From: an uncultured Candidatus Entotheonella sp.
Lineage (GTDB): Bacteria; Tectomicrobia; Entotheonellia; Entotheonellales; Entotheonellaceae
Length of the DNA: 64,000 nt
Direction of reading: 5' to 3'
Assembly: GCA_951828535.1 (NCBI GenBank)
Contig: OX639990.1
Coordinates: 1,165,300-1,229,299, forward strand
This document shows positions 35,600 to 43,302 of the stretch, in pieces. Position numbers and translations under genes: made by a program. Every line of letters starts with the position of its first letter. Within the stretch, counting starts at the first letter, position 1. Below the pieces are notes generated by a model. It had not been told where the DNA came from. It was given only the letters and a program-made list of their open reading frames with translations, and did not search any database.

Positions 35600-37414
35600 T
35601 TACCAACGACTCGGCCGCGACGTCGTGCCAACGTACAACAGTCCCAACGCCACGGCGCCTGTGATGAGCACGCTCGGCCGCCAGCCGCTGAACAGTCCCT
35701 GATGACCGACGAACAGCAACAGCATGGTGCCGCTCACCACCGCCGCCCAACAGCCGGCAAGACCAAATGCCGCCCGATTTCCGGCCGGCCGTGCGTTGGG
35801 CCACACGCCCAACGGCTGCACGGTATCCACAAACCGTTTCAGGTGCCCGGCCTCGGTTGGCGGCCCCAACAGCATGCCCGCCATCAAGCCGGTCAGGCTG
35901 GCGGCTGTCACCCAGATCAGCCGCACCTCATACGGCGTGTCGGTCAACAGGGCCAACGCGGTGCCGACCGACAGCCCCGCCAGCATAGCGCCGATTTCGC
36001 CGGCGGCGTTCACCCGCCACCACAGCCAGCGCAACAGCGTCGGCAGGCCAAGCGCCGCCCCCAAGGTGGCCATCCACTTCCAGGCCTGCGCGATTGTATC
36101 GATTTGGGCGCTCACCAGAATCGCCAGCAGCACGAACAGGAATACCGCGCTTCTGGCCACACGCATCTGTTCGCGGTCCGAAGCCGCAGGGCGCAGCACC
36201 AGCCAAACGTCATTGACCAGATACGAGGCGCCCCAGTTGATGTGGGTATCAACGGTGCTCATGAAGGCGGCGAGCAGGCTCGCCAGTACGATGCCCAGCC
36301 AGCCGGGGCTGAGCAGGTGAGCCATGAGAATGGGCCAGGCCATTTCCCGGTCCGACGCGGCAAGGGCAGCCGAGCCGTTCAGGCTGGTCGTCTCCTGCCC
36401 CAGCGGAATCAGCACCAGCGCCGCCAGGCCGATGATGAACCACGGCCACACGCGCACCATGTAATGAATGGTGAGGAACAGCAGCGTCGCGCGTCTGGCA
36501 GCCTCGGGGCTGCGGGCCGCGTTCAGGCGCTGCATAAAATAACCGCCGCCGTCCGCCGACATGTTCGAGAACGACTGTACCACCAGGTAGAGGCCGAAAA
36601 CCCCGGCGCCGACGCCCACGGCATCCAGCCAACCGCTGCCGGGGGTTGGGAACCAGTCCAGATACGCATGCCCAGGGCCGTACTGCACTGCCAGCCCGTC
36701 CAACAAACCGTCCCGCCCGCCGACCGCTCGCCAAGCGCACACGGCCAGCCACGTGCTGCCGACCAGGGCCAGGACCAGTTGCACCAGATCGGTGAGCACC
36801 ACGCCGCGCAGGCCGCCGAGGCTGGAATAGCAACCGACCACCAGCAACAGTGCGATGATGGTCAACCCTTCCGAGGCAGTGCCCAGTGCGGTGCCGGCAG
36901 GCCATACGACCTCGATGCCCGCCATGAAGCCGGGGAACCATTCGTGCCACTGGAAGAACGGCGACGCCACTTTCACCATGGCGCGCAGCACCCAGCCCAG
37001 CACGACGCAGTTTTGCAGCAATTGCAGTCCGGCCCGGCACCAGCGCAGTATGTACGCCGGACGGCCGGAATAGCGCACCCGAATCAGTTCGGCGTCCGTT
37101 ATCACCCCGCTGCGGCTCCAGTTGGCGGCAAAGACGACGAAGACGCCGGCATGCACGCCGATGACCGGAATCCACAGCCAGTTGCCCGACAACCCCTTGT
37201 CTGCAATGATGCCGGTAACCGCCAGAGGGGTATCCGCCGCGAAGGTGGTCGCGGCCATGGAAGCGCCGACCCACCACCACGGCAGGCCGCGTCCGGCCAG
37301 GAAGTAGCTGGTGCGGTTGCGACCGGCACGGCTCTTGAACGCCACCCCGACGCCCAGGGCCAGCACGACGTACAGGCCGATGATCAGCCAGTCGATGGCG
37401 TGCAGGGTGAACAT
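35600..37414 (-). CDS. Sodium:solute symporter family protein
   Basis: A 604-residue inner-membrane protein with about 13-14 hydrophobic helices. It opens with DWLIIGLYVVLALGVG, and helix 1-2 contains SYFLAGRGLPWWWVGASM, the typical sodium-substrate region of the SSS family. SSS members carry sugars, amino acids, vitamins or urea; this one cannot be assigned. ATG 37414 matches the family start; a longer frame upstream is cysteine/proline-rich and unlikely. Convergent with none; divergent from the VOC gene at 37528. Confidence 0.9.
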   Translation of the reverse strand: MFTLHAIDWLIIGLYVVLALGVGVAFKSRAGRNRTSYFLAGRGLPWWWVGASMAATTFAADTPLAVTGIIADKGLSGNWLWIPVIGVHAGVFVVFAANWSRSGVITDAELIRVRYSGRPAYILRWCRAGLQLLQNCVVLGWVLRAMVKVASPFFQWHEWFPGFMAGIEVVWPAGTALGTASEGLTIIALLLVVGCYSSLGGLRGVVLTDLVQLVLALVGSTWLAVCAWRAVGGRDGLLDGLAVQYGPGHAYLDWFPTPGSGWLDAVGVGAGVFGLYLVVQSFSNMSADGGGYFMQRLNAARSPEAARRATLLFLTIHYMVRVWPWFIIGLAALVLIPLGQETTSLNGSAALAASDREMAWPILMAHLLSPGWLGIVLASLLAAFMSTVDTHINWGASYLVNDVWLVLRPAASDREQMRVARSAVFLFVLLAILVSAQIDTIAQAWKWMATLGAALGLPTLLRWLWWRVNAAGEIGAMLAGLSVGTALALLTDTPYEVRLIWVTAASLTGLMAGMLLGPPTEAGHLKRFVDTVQPLGVWPNARPAGNRAAFGLAGCWAAVVSGTMLLLFVGHQGLFSGWRPSVLITGAVALGLLYVGTTSRPSRW

Positions 37415-37527
37415 GGGACGGCGTCCTTGCCTGGGGGAAATTTCCAGGATTCGTGCTATGTTTGACTGGTAAAGGTCAGCATAGCATACGCGCCATACAG
37501 GCAGAACATTGGCCGAGAGGAGAAGGG

Positions 37528-38118
37528 ATGATGAGCAGTGAAGCGGTTCGATGGGCTGGGTTGAATCACCTGGCGTTGGTGACGAACGACATGGACACGA
37601 CGACGCGCTTCTGGCACGGCGTGCTCGGTGCGCGCCTGGTTGCAACAGTCGGCAACGAGTCGTTCCGGCATTACTTTTTCGACGTGGGTAACGGTGCCAC
37701 GGTGGCGTTTTTCGAGTACCGCAACCATGAGGTCGAGGGCTTTGCCAAACCTGCAGGGGTGCCGGACGACAGGGCCATCCAGTTCGATCACGTGTCGCTC
37801 AACATGCCGGACGCCGAGGCCATGCGGGCGTTGCGGCAGCGCTTGCTCGATCACGGCTGCGAAGTCACGGAGGTAGTGGACCACGGGCTCATTCAGTCGA
37901 TCTACTTCACGGATCCCAACGGCATCGCCCTGGAGGCGTCGTGGTGGGTCGAAGACCCGACGGGCCAGACGAGCGGGGTGAACACGGCGCATCATCGTGA
38001 CGTGATGCCGGTACCCGCCGCTCAGGAACTGCTCGACACCGGCAAGATCAACGACCTGCCGGCCACCCGGCTGATCGACGCGCCGACCTCCGACGTCGGC
38101 CAGCTGGTGCGGGCCTGA
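37528..38118 (+). CDS. VOC family protein (dioxygenase-like)
   Basis: A 196-residue vicinal-oxygen-chelate protein. The core opens GLNHLALVTNDMD (first metal His) and has IQFDHVSLNMPD and DPNGIALEASWW, with His and Glu at the remaining ligand positions. A C-terminal tail of about 50 residues is less conserved. GAGGAGAAGGG precedes ATG 37528. Divergent from the symporter gene, with which it may share a control region. Substrate unknown. Confidence 0.85.
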   Translation: MMSSEAVRWAGLNHLALVTNDMDTTTRFWHGVLGARLVATVGNESFRHYFFDVGNGATVAFFEYRNHEVEGFAKPAGVPDDRAIQFDHVSLNMPDAEAMRALRQRLLDHGCEVTEVVDHGLIQSIYFTDPNGIALEASWWVEDPTGQTSGVNTAHHRDVMPVPAAQELLDTGKINDLPATRLIDAPTSDVGQLVRA

Positions 38119-38129
38119 GCCGCCCGTGA

Positions 38130-38711
38130 TCAACCGGCTTTGAGGCGGTCGCGGGTGAGGTAGCGCTGGAATTCGAAGCGGTTTTCCAGCATGTGAACGT
38201 CGATGTGATAGTTCGCTGGTCCTTGCGCCGCCACCTTGACCACCAAGGTCGTCAATTCCCGCGCCGCCAGGGCTTCCTGAAATGCCTGGCGGCACCCTTC
38301 CACTGTGTCCACCGTGGTCGAACGCGGCACCCCCGCCGCTTCGGCCATCGCTGCAATGCTGCTGCCCGTGCCCGTGGCGGTGGTGAACGTCCTGCCGACT
38401 GACAAGAGGGCTTCGTTGTCGAAGACGACGTGGATCAGATTAGACGGCCGATAGCGCGCCATGGTCGTCAGGCTGCCCAGATTCATCAAGATCGAGCCGT
38501 CGCCATCCAGCACCACCACCGTCTCTTCGGGACGGCTGAGCGCAATGCCCAGTCCCATCGACGAGGCCAGCCCCATGGCGTGTTCCAGATAGAAGAAATT
38601 CGGTCGGTGCCCCAAGGCGTAGAGTTCCGACGCGGTAGCCCCCATGATGGTGACGACCGCGCACGACGCCAGATTCGGGTACATGGCCTCCAGTGCTTCA
38701 CTACGTAGCAT
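38130..38711 (-). CDS. TPP-dependent sulfopyruvate/phosphonopyruvate decarboxylase beta-like subunit
   Basis: A 193-residue thiamine-diphosphate-binding half-enzyme resembling ComE or phosphonopyruvate decarboxylase C-terminal domains: HRPNFFYLEHAMGLASSMGLGIAL and VVVLDGDGSILMNLGSL, the latter starting the GDG...N metal-TPP motif that ends at FDNE. Decarboxylases of this kind need an alpha (Pyr) domain; none is next to it. I prefer ATG 38711, with AGGGGAAGG upstream, over an ATG at 38729. It ends 11 bp from the convergent VOC gene. Either the alpha subunit lies elsewhere or this is the remaining part of a broken pair. Confidence 0.75.
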   Translation of the reverse strand: MLRSEALEAMYPNLASCAVVTIMGATASELYALGHRPNFFYLEHAMGLASSMGLGIALSRPEETVVVLDGDGSILMNLGSLTTMARYRPSNLIHVVFDNEALLSVGRTFTTATGTGSSIAAMAEAAGVPRSTTVDTVEGCRQAFQEALAARELTTLVVKVAAQGPANYHIDVHMLENRFEFQRYLTRDRLKAG

Positions 38712-38871
38712 GACCTTCCCCTGTGTCATTCTTGATACCCTGCAATAAGCCTGCGAACCAGCGATATAAGCTTGATGAACGCCTGCCCAAAGGGAAGGCT
38801 GTAGACCGCGTTGTACGACGTCTCTAATTAAAGCTATCATGTTCTTTTCCGTGATTCAAAACGGAGGCTCC

Positions 38872-38979
38872 ATGATGTCAAAGCAACGTTTCGACCCGCC
38901 CGCGTCGTGGAGCAAGGGCGCTGAGCGGCGGCGGCCAAGAGCCTGCCCCGCACTTGGTCCGGGGTCAAGCCCAGCATGA
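38872..38979 (+). pseudogene. Gene start cut off by a repeat element
   Basis: A textbook GGAGG sits 6 nt before ATG 38872, which opens MMSKQRFDPPASWSKGAE. After about 20 codons the frame runs into a dispersed repeat and stops at 38979. It looks like the 5' end of a gene whose remainder was lost; the product is not recognised. It could be a genuine 35-residue peptide, but the repeat-derived C-terminus argues against that. Confidence 0.4.
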
Positions 38980-38980
38980 C
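38941..38980. repeat. Dispersed repeat, CCCCG...CGGGG type
   Basis: CCCCG (38946-38950) pairs with CGGGG (38960-38964) inside a sequence ending GCATGAC. It matches, from memory, a common extragenic palindrome of high-GC proteobacteria (CCCCGGACTTGATCCGGGG type). Confidence 0.5.
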
Positions 38981-39105
38981 GCTTTGAGGGCATTGGAACG
39001 TTCATTCAGAATCGAAAATACTCTTACGTGAGCCTGAAGCACGAAAACGGGACCGTCACCGCGGTGCAAGGCAGGGTCCAGGGGTCTTCGGACGCCCAAA
39101 GGTCA

Positions 39106-39133
39106 CTGGATTCCGGCGTGCGCCGGAATGACG
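39106..39133. repeat. Dispersed palindromic repeat, copy 2
   Basis: Perfect arms ATTCCGGC (39110-39117) and GCCGGAAT (39122-39129), flanked by CTGG and GACG; same unit as 10441-10468. Confidence 0.7.
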
Positions 39134-39261
39134 GCTTTGGGGGCGTTGGGCATCACGCCGGCGACTATTTTGACGGTAAGCCATCGGTTGATCAGGGCTG
39201 GTTTTGCCCATTGCGACGATCCCATGTAGTCATACAGAAACCGCCCTAGGGAATTTTGACA

Positions 39262-39465
39262 ATGATTCTGACGGCTTTACACGACGTATTCGTCGTTTTG
39301 AAATGGCTTTTCGGTTTCGGCGCTCTGATGGCGCTGCTGGGCATCGGCCTGGTGCTTCTGTGGTTTATCGCGCGTGCCGTTGTCGTGCGGGTGCTGCGCA
39401 GCCAGTCCGCCGATCGTTTCCCCGTCCTCCGCAAGCTGTTTCTTGAAATCATCGTCCCTTGCTGA
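39262..39465 (+). CDS. Possible small membrane protein
   Basis: A 67-residue frame whose residues 10-45 are strongly hydrophobic (FGFGALMALLGIGLVLLWFIA), suggesting one long or two short membrane helices, followed by a basic segment. AGGGA lies 9 nt before the ATG. There is no family match, so expression is uncertain. It lies 100 bp before the GCS2-type ligase gene on the same strand. Confidence 0.4.
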   Translation: MILTALHDVFVVLKWLFGFGALMALLGIGLVLLWFIARAVVVRVLRSQSADRFPVLRKLFLEIIVPC

Positions 39466-39565
39466 GGGGATAAACACGGTATTGTCGGCTGTCCTGAACC
39501 CGGGGTAGCGCGCGCAGGTTTGGGCCGTCGGATTCAGTCCGCGATTGCGTCCGTTGGAGGAAATC

Positions 39566-40762
39566 ATGTCCAAGCCCCCTCCTTCCACCCCTGGCGACAC
39601 GCCCCCGGCCTGCCAGGAACTTACGATCACCCTCGGCGTCGAGGAGGAACTTTTCCTGGTTGACCCCGGCTCCCGCGACCTTCTGGTCGATCCCGACGCA
39701 GGCATCTTCGAGGCATGCGAAAGGACTAGCGGGCCGCACAGGGTGGTGCGGGAGTTACTGCGCTCCCAAATCGAGACCAATACGAGGGTATGCGGCTCCG
39801 TGGCGGAGGTTCGTGCGGCGCTGCGCGAAACCCGCCAGATCGTCAGCGAGGCGGCCGGGCAGTACGGCGCGGCGGCAATGGCCGCTTCCACCCATCCCTT
39901 CGCGTCGTGGCGGGCGCAGGCGGTGACGCCAAAGGAGCGCTACAGACGGTTCGCGATGACGTTCCAGGAGGGGATACGGCGTTTTGTCGTCGGCGGCATG
40001 CATATCCACGCGGGCTTCGGGGACGCGGACACGCGCATACGGGTGATGACGGCATTGCGACGCTACCTGCCGCTGCTCCACGCGCTGTCGACCTCGTCGC
40101 CGTTCAACGCCGGGCACGAGACCGGGTTCAAGTCCTACCGGCTGAGCCTGGTCGGTAGCCTCCCGCGCACCGGCATGCCCGGCCCGCTGCGGTCGTGGGA
40201 AGAGTATGATCGGCTCTTGTCCGGGTACCGGCGCATGAAGTTCCTGAACGACGGTAGCGAGCTGTGGTGGGATATTCGACCCTCCCATGCCTATCCGACG
40301 GTGGAGCTTCGGATCTGCGATGTCTGCACCCATATCGAGGACGCGGTGAGCATCGCGGCACTTTACGCGTGCCTCATCCGCTGGCTATGGCAGCAGGACC
40401 GGGAAGGCCAGCTCCCGCCCGAACCGCTTACCGAGTTGATCGCGGAGGACCGTTGGATCGCCCAGCGCTACGGTGTGTTCGCTTTCTTCGGCGACAGGAC
40501 GTCGGGCACCGGGCGGGTAGACATCGCCGATTACCTGTCGGAGGTGGTCGACGAACTGGCGGCCGACGCCCGGGCGCTCGGCTGCGAGGCCGAGATCCGC
40601 CGCACGCCGACCATCGTGATGAACGGGAGCGGCGCAGACCGCCAGCTCGACCTCTACCGGCTGCGCCGCCATGAGGGAGACACCGAGGCGGAGGCGCTGC
40701 GCCAGGTGGTCGATCTGGTGCTCGCCGAGACCCGGGAACACCTCGACGAAGCGTCCGGATGA
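39566..40762 (+). CDS. Carboxylate-amine ligase, glutamate-cysteine ligase family 2 (YbdK-like)
   Basis: A 398-residue cytosolic ATP-grasp-related ligase of the GCS2 family. Visible family blocks: TLGVEEELFLVDP at the start (metal-binding Glu pair), VGGMHIHAGF, SSPFNAGHETGFKSYR, and DIRPSHAYPTVELRICD. YbdK-type proteins have weak glutamate-cysteine ligase activity; the physiological amine acceptor is unknown. GGAGGAA precedes the ATG. Single gene, 69 bp before hyuA on the same strand. Confidence 0.9.
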   Translation: MSKPPPSTPGDTPPACQELTITLGVEEELFLVDPGSRDLLVDPDAGIFEACERTSGPHRVVRELLRSQIETNTRVCGSVAEVRAALRETRQIVSEAAGQYGAAAMAASTHPFASWRAQAVTPKERYRRFAMTFQEGIRRFVVGGMHIHAGFGDADTRIRVMTALRRYLPLLHALSTSSPFNAGHETGFKSYRLSLVGSLPRTGMPGPLRSWEEYDRLLSGYRRMKFLNDGSELWWDIRPSHAYPTVELRICDVCTHIEDAVSIAALYACLIRWLWQQDREGQLPPEPLTELIAEDRWIAQRYGVFAFFGDRTSGTGRVDIADYLSEVVDELAADARALGCEAEIRRTPTIVMNGSGADRQLDLYRLRRHEGDTEAEALRQVVDLVLAETREHLDEASG

Positions 40763-40831
40763 CGCAGTGCGAGGCAAGCGGTTTTGATTGGTCAGAACAG
40801 GCGCACATAAGACAAGGCGCACATAAAACAA

Positions 40832-42961
40832 ATGGATAATTCTTCTCCGCAAGACCAATGCCGGATGGGTGTCGATATCGGCGGCACGTTTACGGACGTG
40901 GCGCTGGAAATCGGCGGGGCTTTCCATACTGCCAAAACGCTGACCACCCCCGAGGCGCCGGAACATGGCGTGCTGCGGGGCGTGCACGAGGTGCTGCAAC
41001 GCGCCGACGTGCAGCCGCAGGCCGTCACCACGGTCATTTACGGCACCACCCTGGCCACCAATCTGCTGATCGAGCAAAAAGGGTCGGCGACGGCGCTGAT
41101 CACCACCGAGGGCTTCCGCGACGTCATCGAGATGCGCAACGAGAACCGCTATGAGCAGTACGACCTCGACATCGACCTGCCCACCCCGCTGGTGCCGCGT
41201 CGGCTACGCCTGCCGGTGCGCGAACGCCTCAACGCGCGCGGCGAGGTGCTGCTGCCCCTGGCCGAGGCCGATGTTGAAGCCCTGATTCCCCGGCTGCGCT
41301 CGGAGGCCGTGCGCAGCGTCGCCATCGGCTTTCTGCACAGCTACATGAACGCGGCCCACGAAGAGCGAGCGCGTGACATCCTGCTGGCTAGCCTGCCCGA
41401 TCTGGAGGTCACTCTGTCCAGCGCCGTGTCGCCCGAGATGCGCGAGTACGAGCGCATCTCAACGGCCTGTGCCAACGCCTACGTGCAGCCGCTGATGAGC
41501 CGCCATCTGCGCGGTCTGCAACAACAACTGGCCGACGCCGGGCTACGCTGCCCGCTCTATCTCATGCTGTCCGGCGGCGGCATCACGACTCTTGAAACCG
41601 CGGTTCGCTTCCCCGTGCGCCTGGTCGAATCCGGCCCCGCGGGGGGCGCTATTTTCGCCAGCCACATCGCCCGTCAACTTGGGTTGGACGCGGTGCTGTC
41701 CTACGACATGGGCGGCACCACCGCCAAAATCTGTCTGATTGACGATGGTGCCCCGCAAACCTCGCGCAGCTTCGAGGTGGCGCGCGTCTACCGCTTCCTG
41801 CAGGGCAGCGGCATCCCGCTGCGCATTCCGGTCATTCGGATGGTGGAAATCGGCGCCGGCGGTGGCTCCATCGCCACGCTTGACGCCCTGAGACGCGTCG
41901 CCGTGGGGCCGGAAAGCGCCGGCTCGGAACCCGGTCCGGCATGCTACGACCGCGGCGGCGAGCACCCCACCGTCACCGATGCCGACGTCGTCCTCGGCCG
42001 CATCGACCCGCAACAGTTCGCTGGCGGGCGCATCGTGCTGAACCGTGACAAAGCCGCCGACGCCCTGTTGAGCGGCGTGGGTGAGCGGCTGGAACTCGAC
42101 GCCGGCGGGGCCGCCCTTGGGGTGTCGGAAATGGTGGACGAGAACATGGCCAACGCCTCGCGCGTACACGCCATCGAGAGCGGCCGGATTGTGGAGAACC
42201 GCACCCTCATCGCCTTTGGCGGCGCCGCCCCGCTGCACGCCGCGCGCCTGGCCGAAAAGCTGAACGTGCGGCGCGTCGTCATCCCGCCTGAGGCCGGCGT
42301 GGGCTCCGCCATCGGCTTTCTGCGGGCGCCGGTCTCATACGAGGTCACCCGCAGCTTTTACCAGCGCGTTGCGTCGCTCGACATCGGCGGTGCCAACGGG
42401 CTGCTGGACGCCATGCGCGCCGAGGCCCTCGCCGTGGTGGAAGCCGGCGCCGCCAGCCGGCCGCTGGGCGAGACCCGCACAGCGTTCATGCGCTACGTGG
42501 GCCAGGGCCACGAGGTGGGCGTCGAACTGCCGGTACGCATTCACACCCCACGCCTGGGACCCGACGCGCCGGAGGTCCTACTGGCGGCGTTCGAGGATGA
42601 GTACCGTAGACTTTACGAACGCAGCATCCCGTACCTCGAAGTAGAAATTCTCACCTGGGTCCTGCTGGTCAGCACCGCCGACGAAGCCCCCGCCCCGGTC
42701 GTCGAAACGGTCCAAGCCGCCGATGCCCCGCCGCCCAGCGGTCAGCGCCGCATCGTCGATACGGTCACCGGCGAACCGGTGACCGCGCCGGTTTATCAAC
42801 GCCGGGACCTGTCGCCGGGTGCGCAGATCACCGGACCCGCGGTGATCGTCGAAGACGACACGTCCACCGTCGTCAGCGGTCGTTTTCACGCCCAGGTACA
42901 CCCGCTCAACTACCTCGTGCTTGAACGCCTGTCGCCCCAGGACGTTGTAGAAAGGCATTAA
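40832..42961 (+). CDS. hyuA: Hydantoinase/oxoprolinase subunit A
   Basis: A 709-residue ATP-dependent hydrolase subunit of the HyuA/acetone-carboxylase alpha-like family. It has the ASKHA-type nucleotide site: GVDIGGTFTDVAL at residues 13-25, SGGGITTLETA in the middle and YDMGGTTAKICLID, followed by AFGGAAPLHA. The C-terminal domain from about residue 560 is the usual beta-rich part. With HyuB it opens hydantoin, N-methylhydantoin or 5-oxoproline rings using ATP. The hyuB gene follows, but a DUF433 gene and a toxin remnant are placed between them, breaking the usual direct junction. Confidence 0.93.
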   Translation: MDNSSPQDQCRMGVDIGGTFTDVALEIGGAFHTAKTLTTPEAPEHGVLRGVHEVLQRADVQPQAVTTVIYGTTLATNLLIEQKGSATALITTEGFRDVIEMRNENRYEQYDLDIDLPTPLVPRRLRLPVRERLNARGEVLLPLAEADVEALIPRLRSEAVRSVAIGFLHSYMNAAHEERARDILLASLPDLEVTLSSAVSPEMREYERISTACANAYVQPLMSRHLRGLQQQLADAGLRCPLYLMLSGGGITTLETAVRFPVRLVESGPAGGAIFASHIARQLGLDAVLSYDMGGTTAKICLIDDGAPQTSRSFEVARVYRFLQGSGIPLRIPVIRMVEIGAGGGSIATLDALRRVAVGPESAGSEPGPACYDRGGEHPTVTDADVVLGRIDPQQFAGGRIVLNRDKAADALLSGVGERLELDAGGAALGVSEMVDENMANASRVHAIESGRIVENRTLIAFGGAAPLHAARLAEKLNVRRVVIPPEAGVGSAIGFLRAPVSYEVTRSFYQRVASLDIGGANGLLDAMRAEALAVVEAGAASRPLGETRTAFMRYVGQGHEVGVELPVRIHTPRLGPDAPEVLLAAFEDEYRRLYERSIPYLEVEILTWVLLVSTADEAPAPVVETVQAADAPPPSGQRRIVDTVTGEPVTAPVYQRRDLSPGAQITGPAVIVEDDTSTVVSGRFHAQVHPLNYLVLERLSPQDVVERH

Positions 42962-43018
42962 TGGACCTGCCCACGGGATTTATCGCTGCGGCTGCATTCA
43001 GGGAAGAAAGGAAGAAGG

Positions 43019-43258
43019 ATGAAAAACGACGTTATCCGCAAGGACCCGCGAATCCAAGGCGGCACGCCGGTGTTCGCCGGCACGCGTGTTCCGGTGAAAA
43101 ATCTGTTCGATTACCTGGAAACGGGTGAGACCCTGGATCATTTCCCGCTCGACTTTTCCGCAGTGGGACGCGCCAAGGCAATCGGAGTTCTGGAGATGAC
43201 ACAGGGAGCCTTGTACGCCAATGCGCGTCCTGCTTCTGGAACGCCACGACCGGCTTGA
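43019..43258 (+). CDS. DUF433 antitoxin-like protein
   Basis: A 79-residue DUF433 protein: DPRIQGGTPVFAGTRVPVKNLFDYLETGETL is the helix-turn-helix core of the family. These proteins are usually antitoxins encoded directly before a DUF5615 PIN-like toxin, whose start is seen here but broken at 43221-43271. The C-terminus runs on over that remnant. GAAGGAAGAAGG before the ATG is a good ribosome-binding site. Sits between hyuA and hyuB, apparently inserted. Confidence 0.85.
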   Translation: MKNDVIRKDPRIQGGTPVFAGTRVPVKNLFDYLETGETLDHFPLDFSAVGRAKAIGVLEMTQGALYANARPASGTPRPA

Positions 43259-43271
43259 TCCGTGCACCTAG
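43221..43271 (+). pseudogene. DUF5615 PIN-like toxin remnant
   Basis: An ATG overlapping the DUF433 gene opens MRVLLLERHDRLDP, close to the MRxLLDE start of DUF5615 PIN-like toxins, then stops after 16 codons. The catalytic acidic positions are mostly absent; only the beginning survives. Its antitoxin is therefore an orphan. Confidence 0.5.
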
Positions 43272-43302
43272 TAAAAGTTGGCAGTTGATAAGGAACCGCG
43301 CC

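Larger units (their letters stand above)
38712..39261. other. Repeat-rich intergenic region with a truncated gene start
   Basis: About 550 bp that holds two different dispersed repeats (38941-38980 and 39106-39133) and a short frame at 38872-38979 with a strong ribosome-binding site. No other gene is recognisable. Confidence 0.5.
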
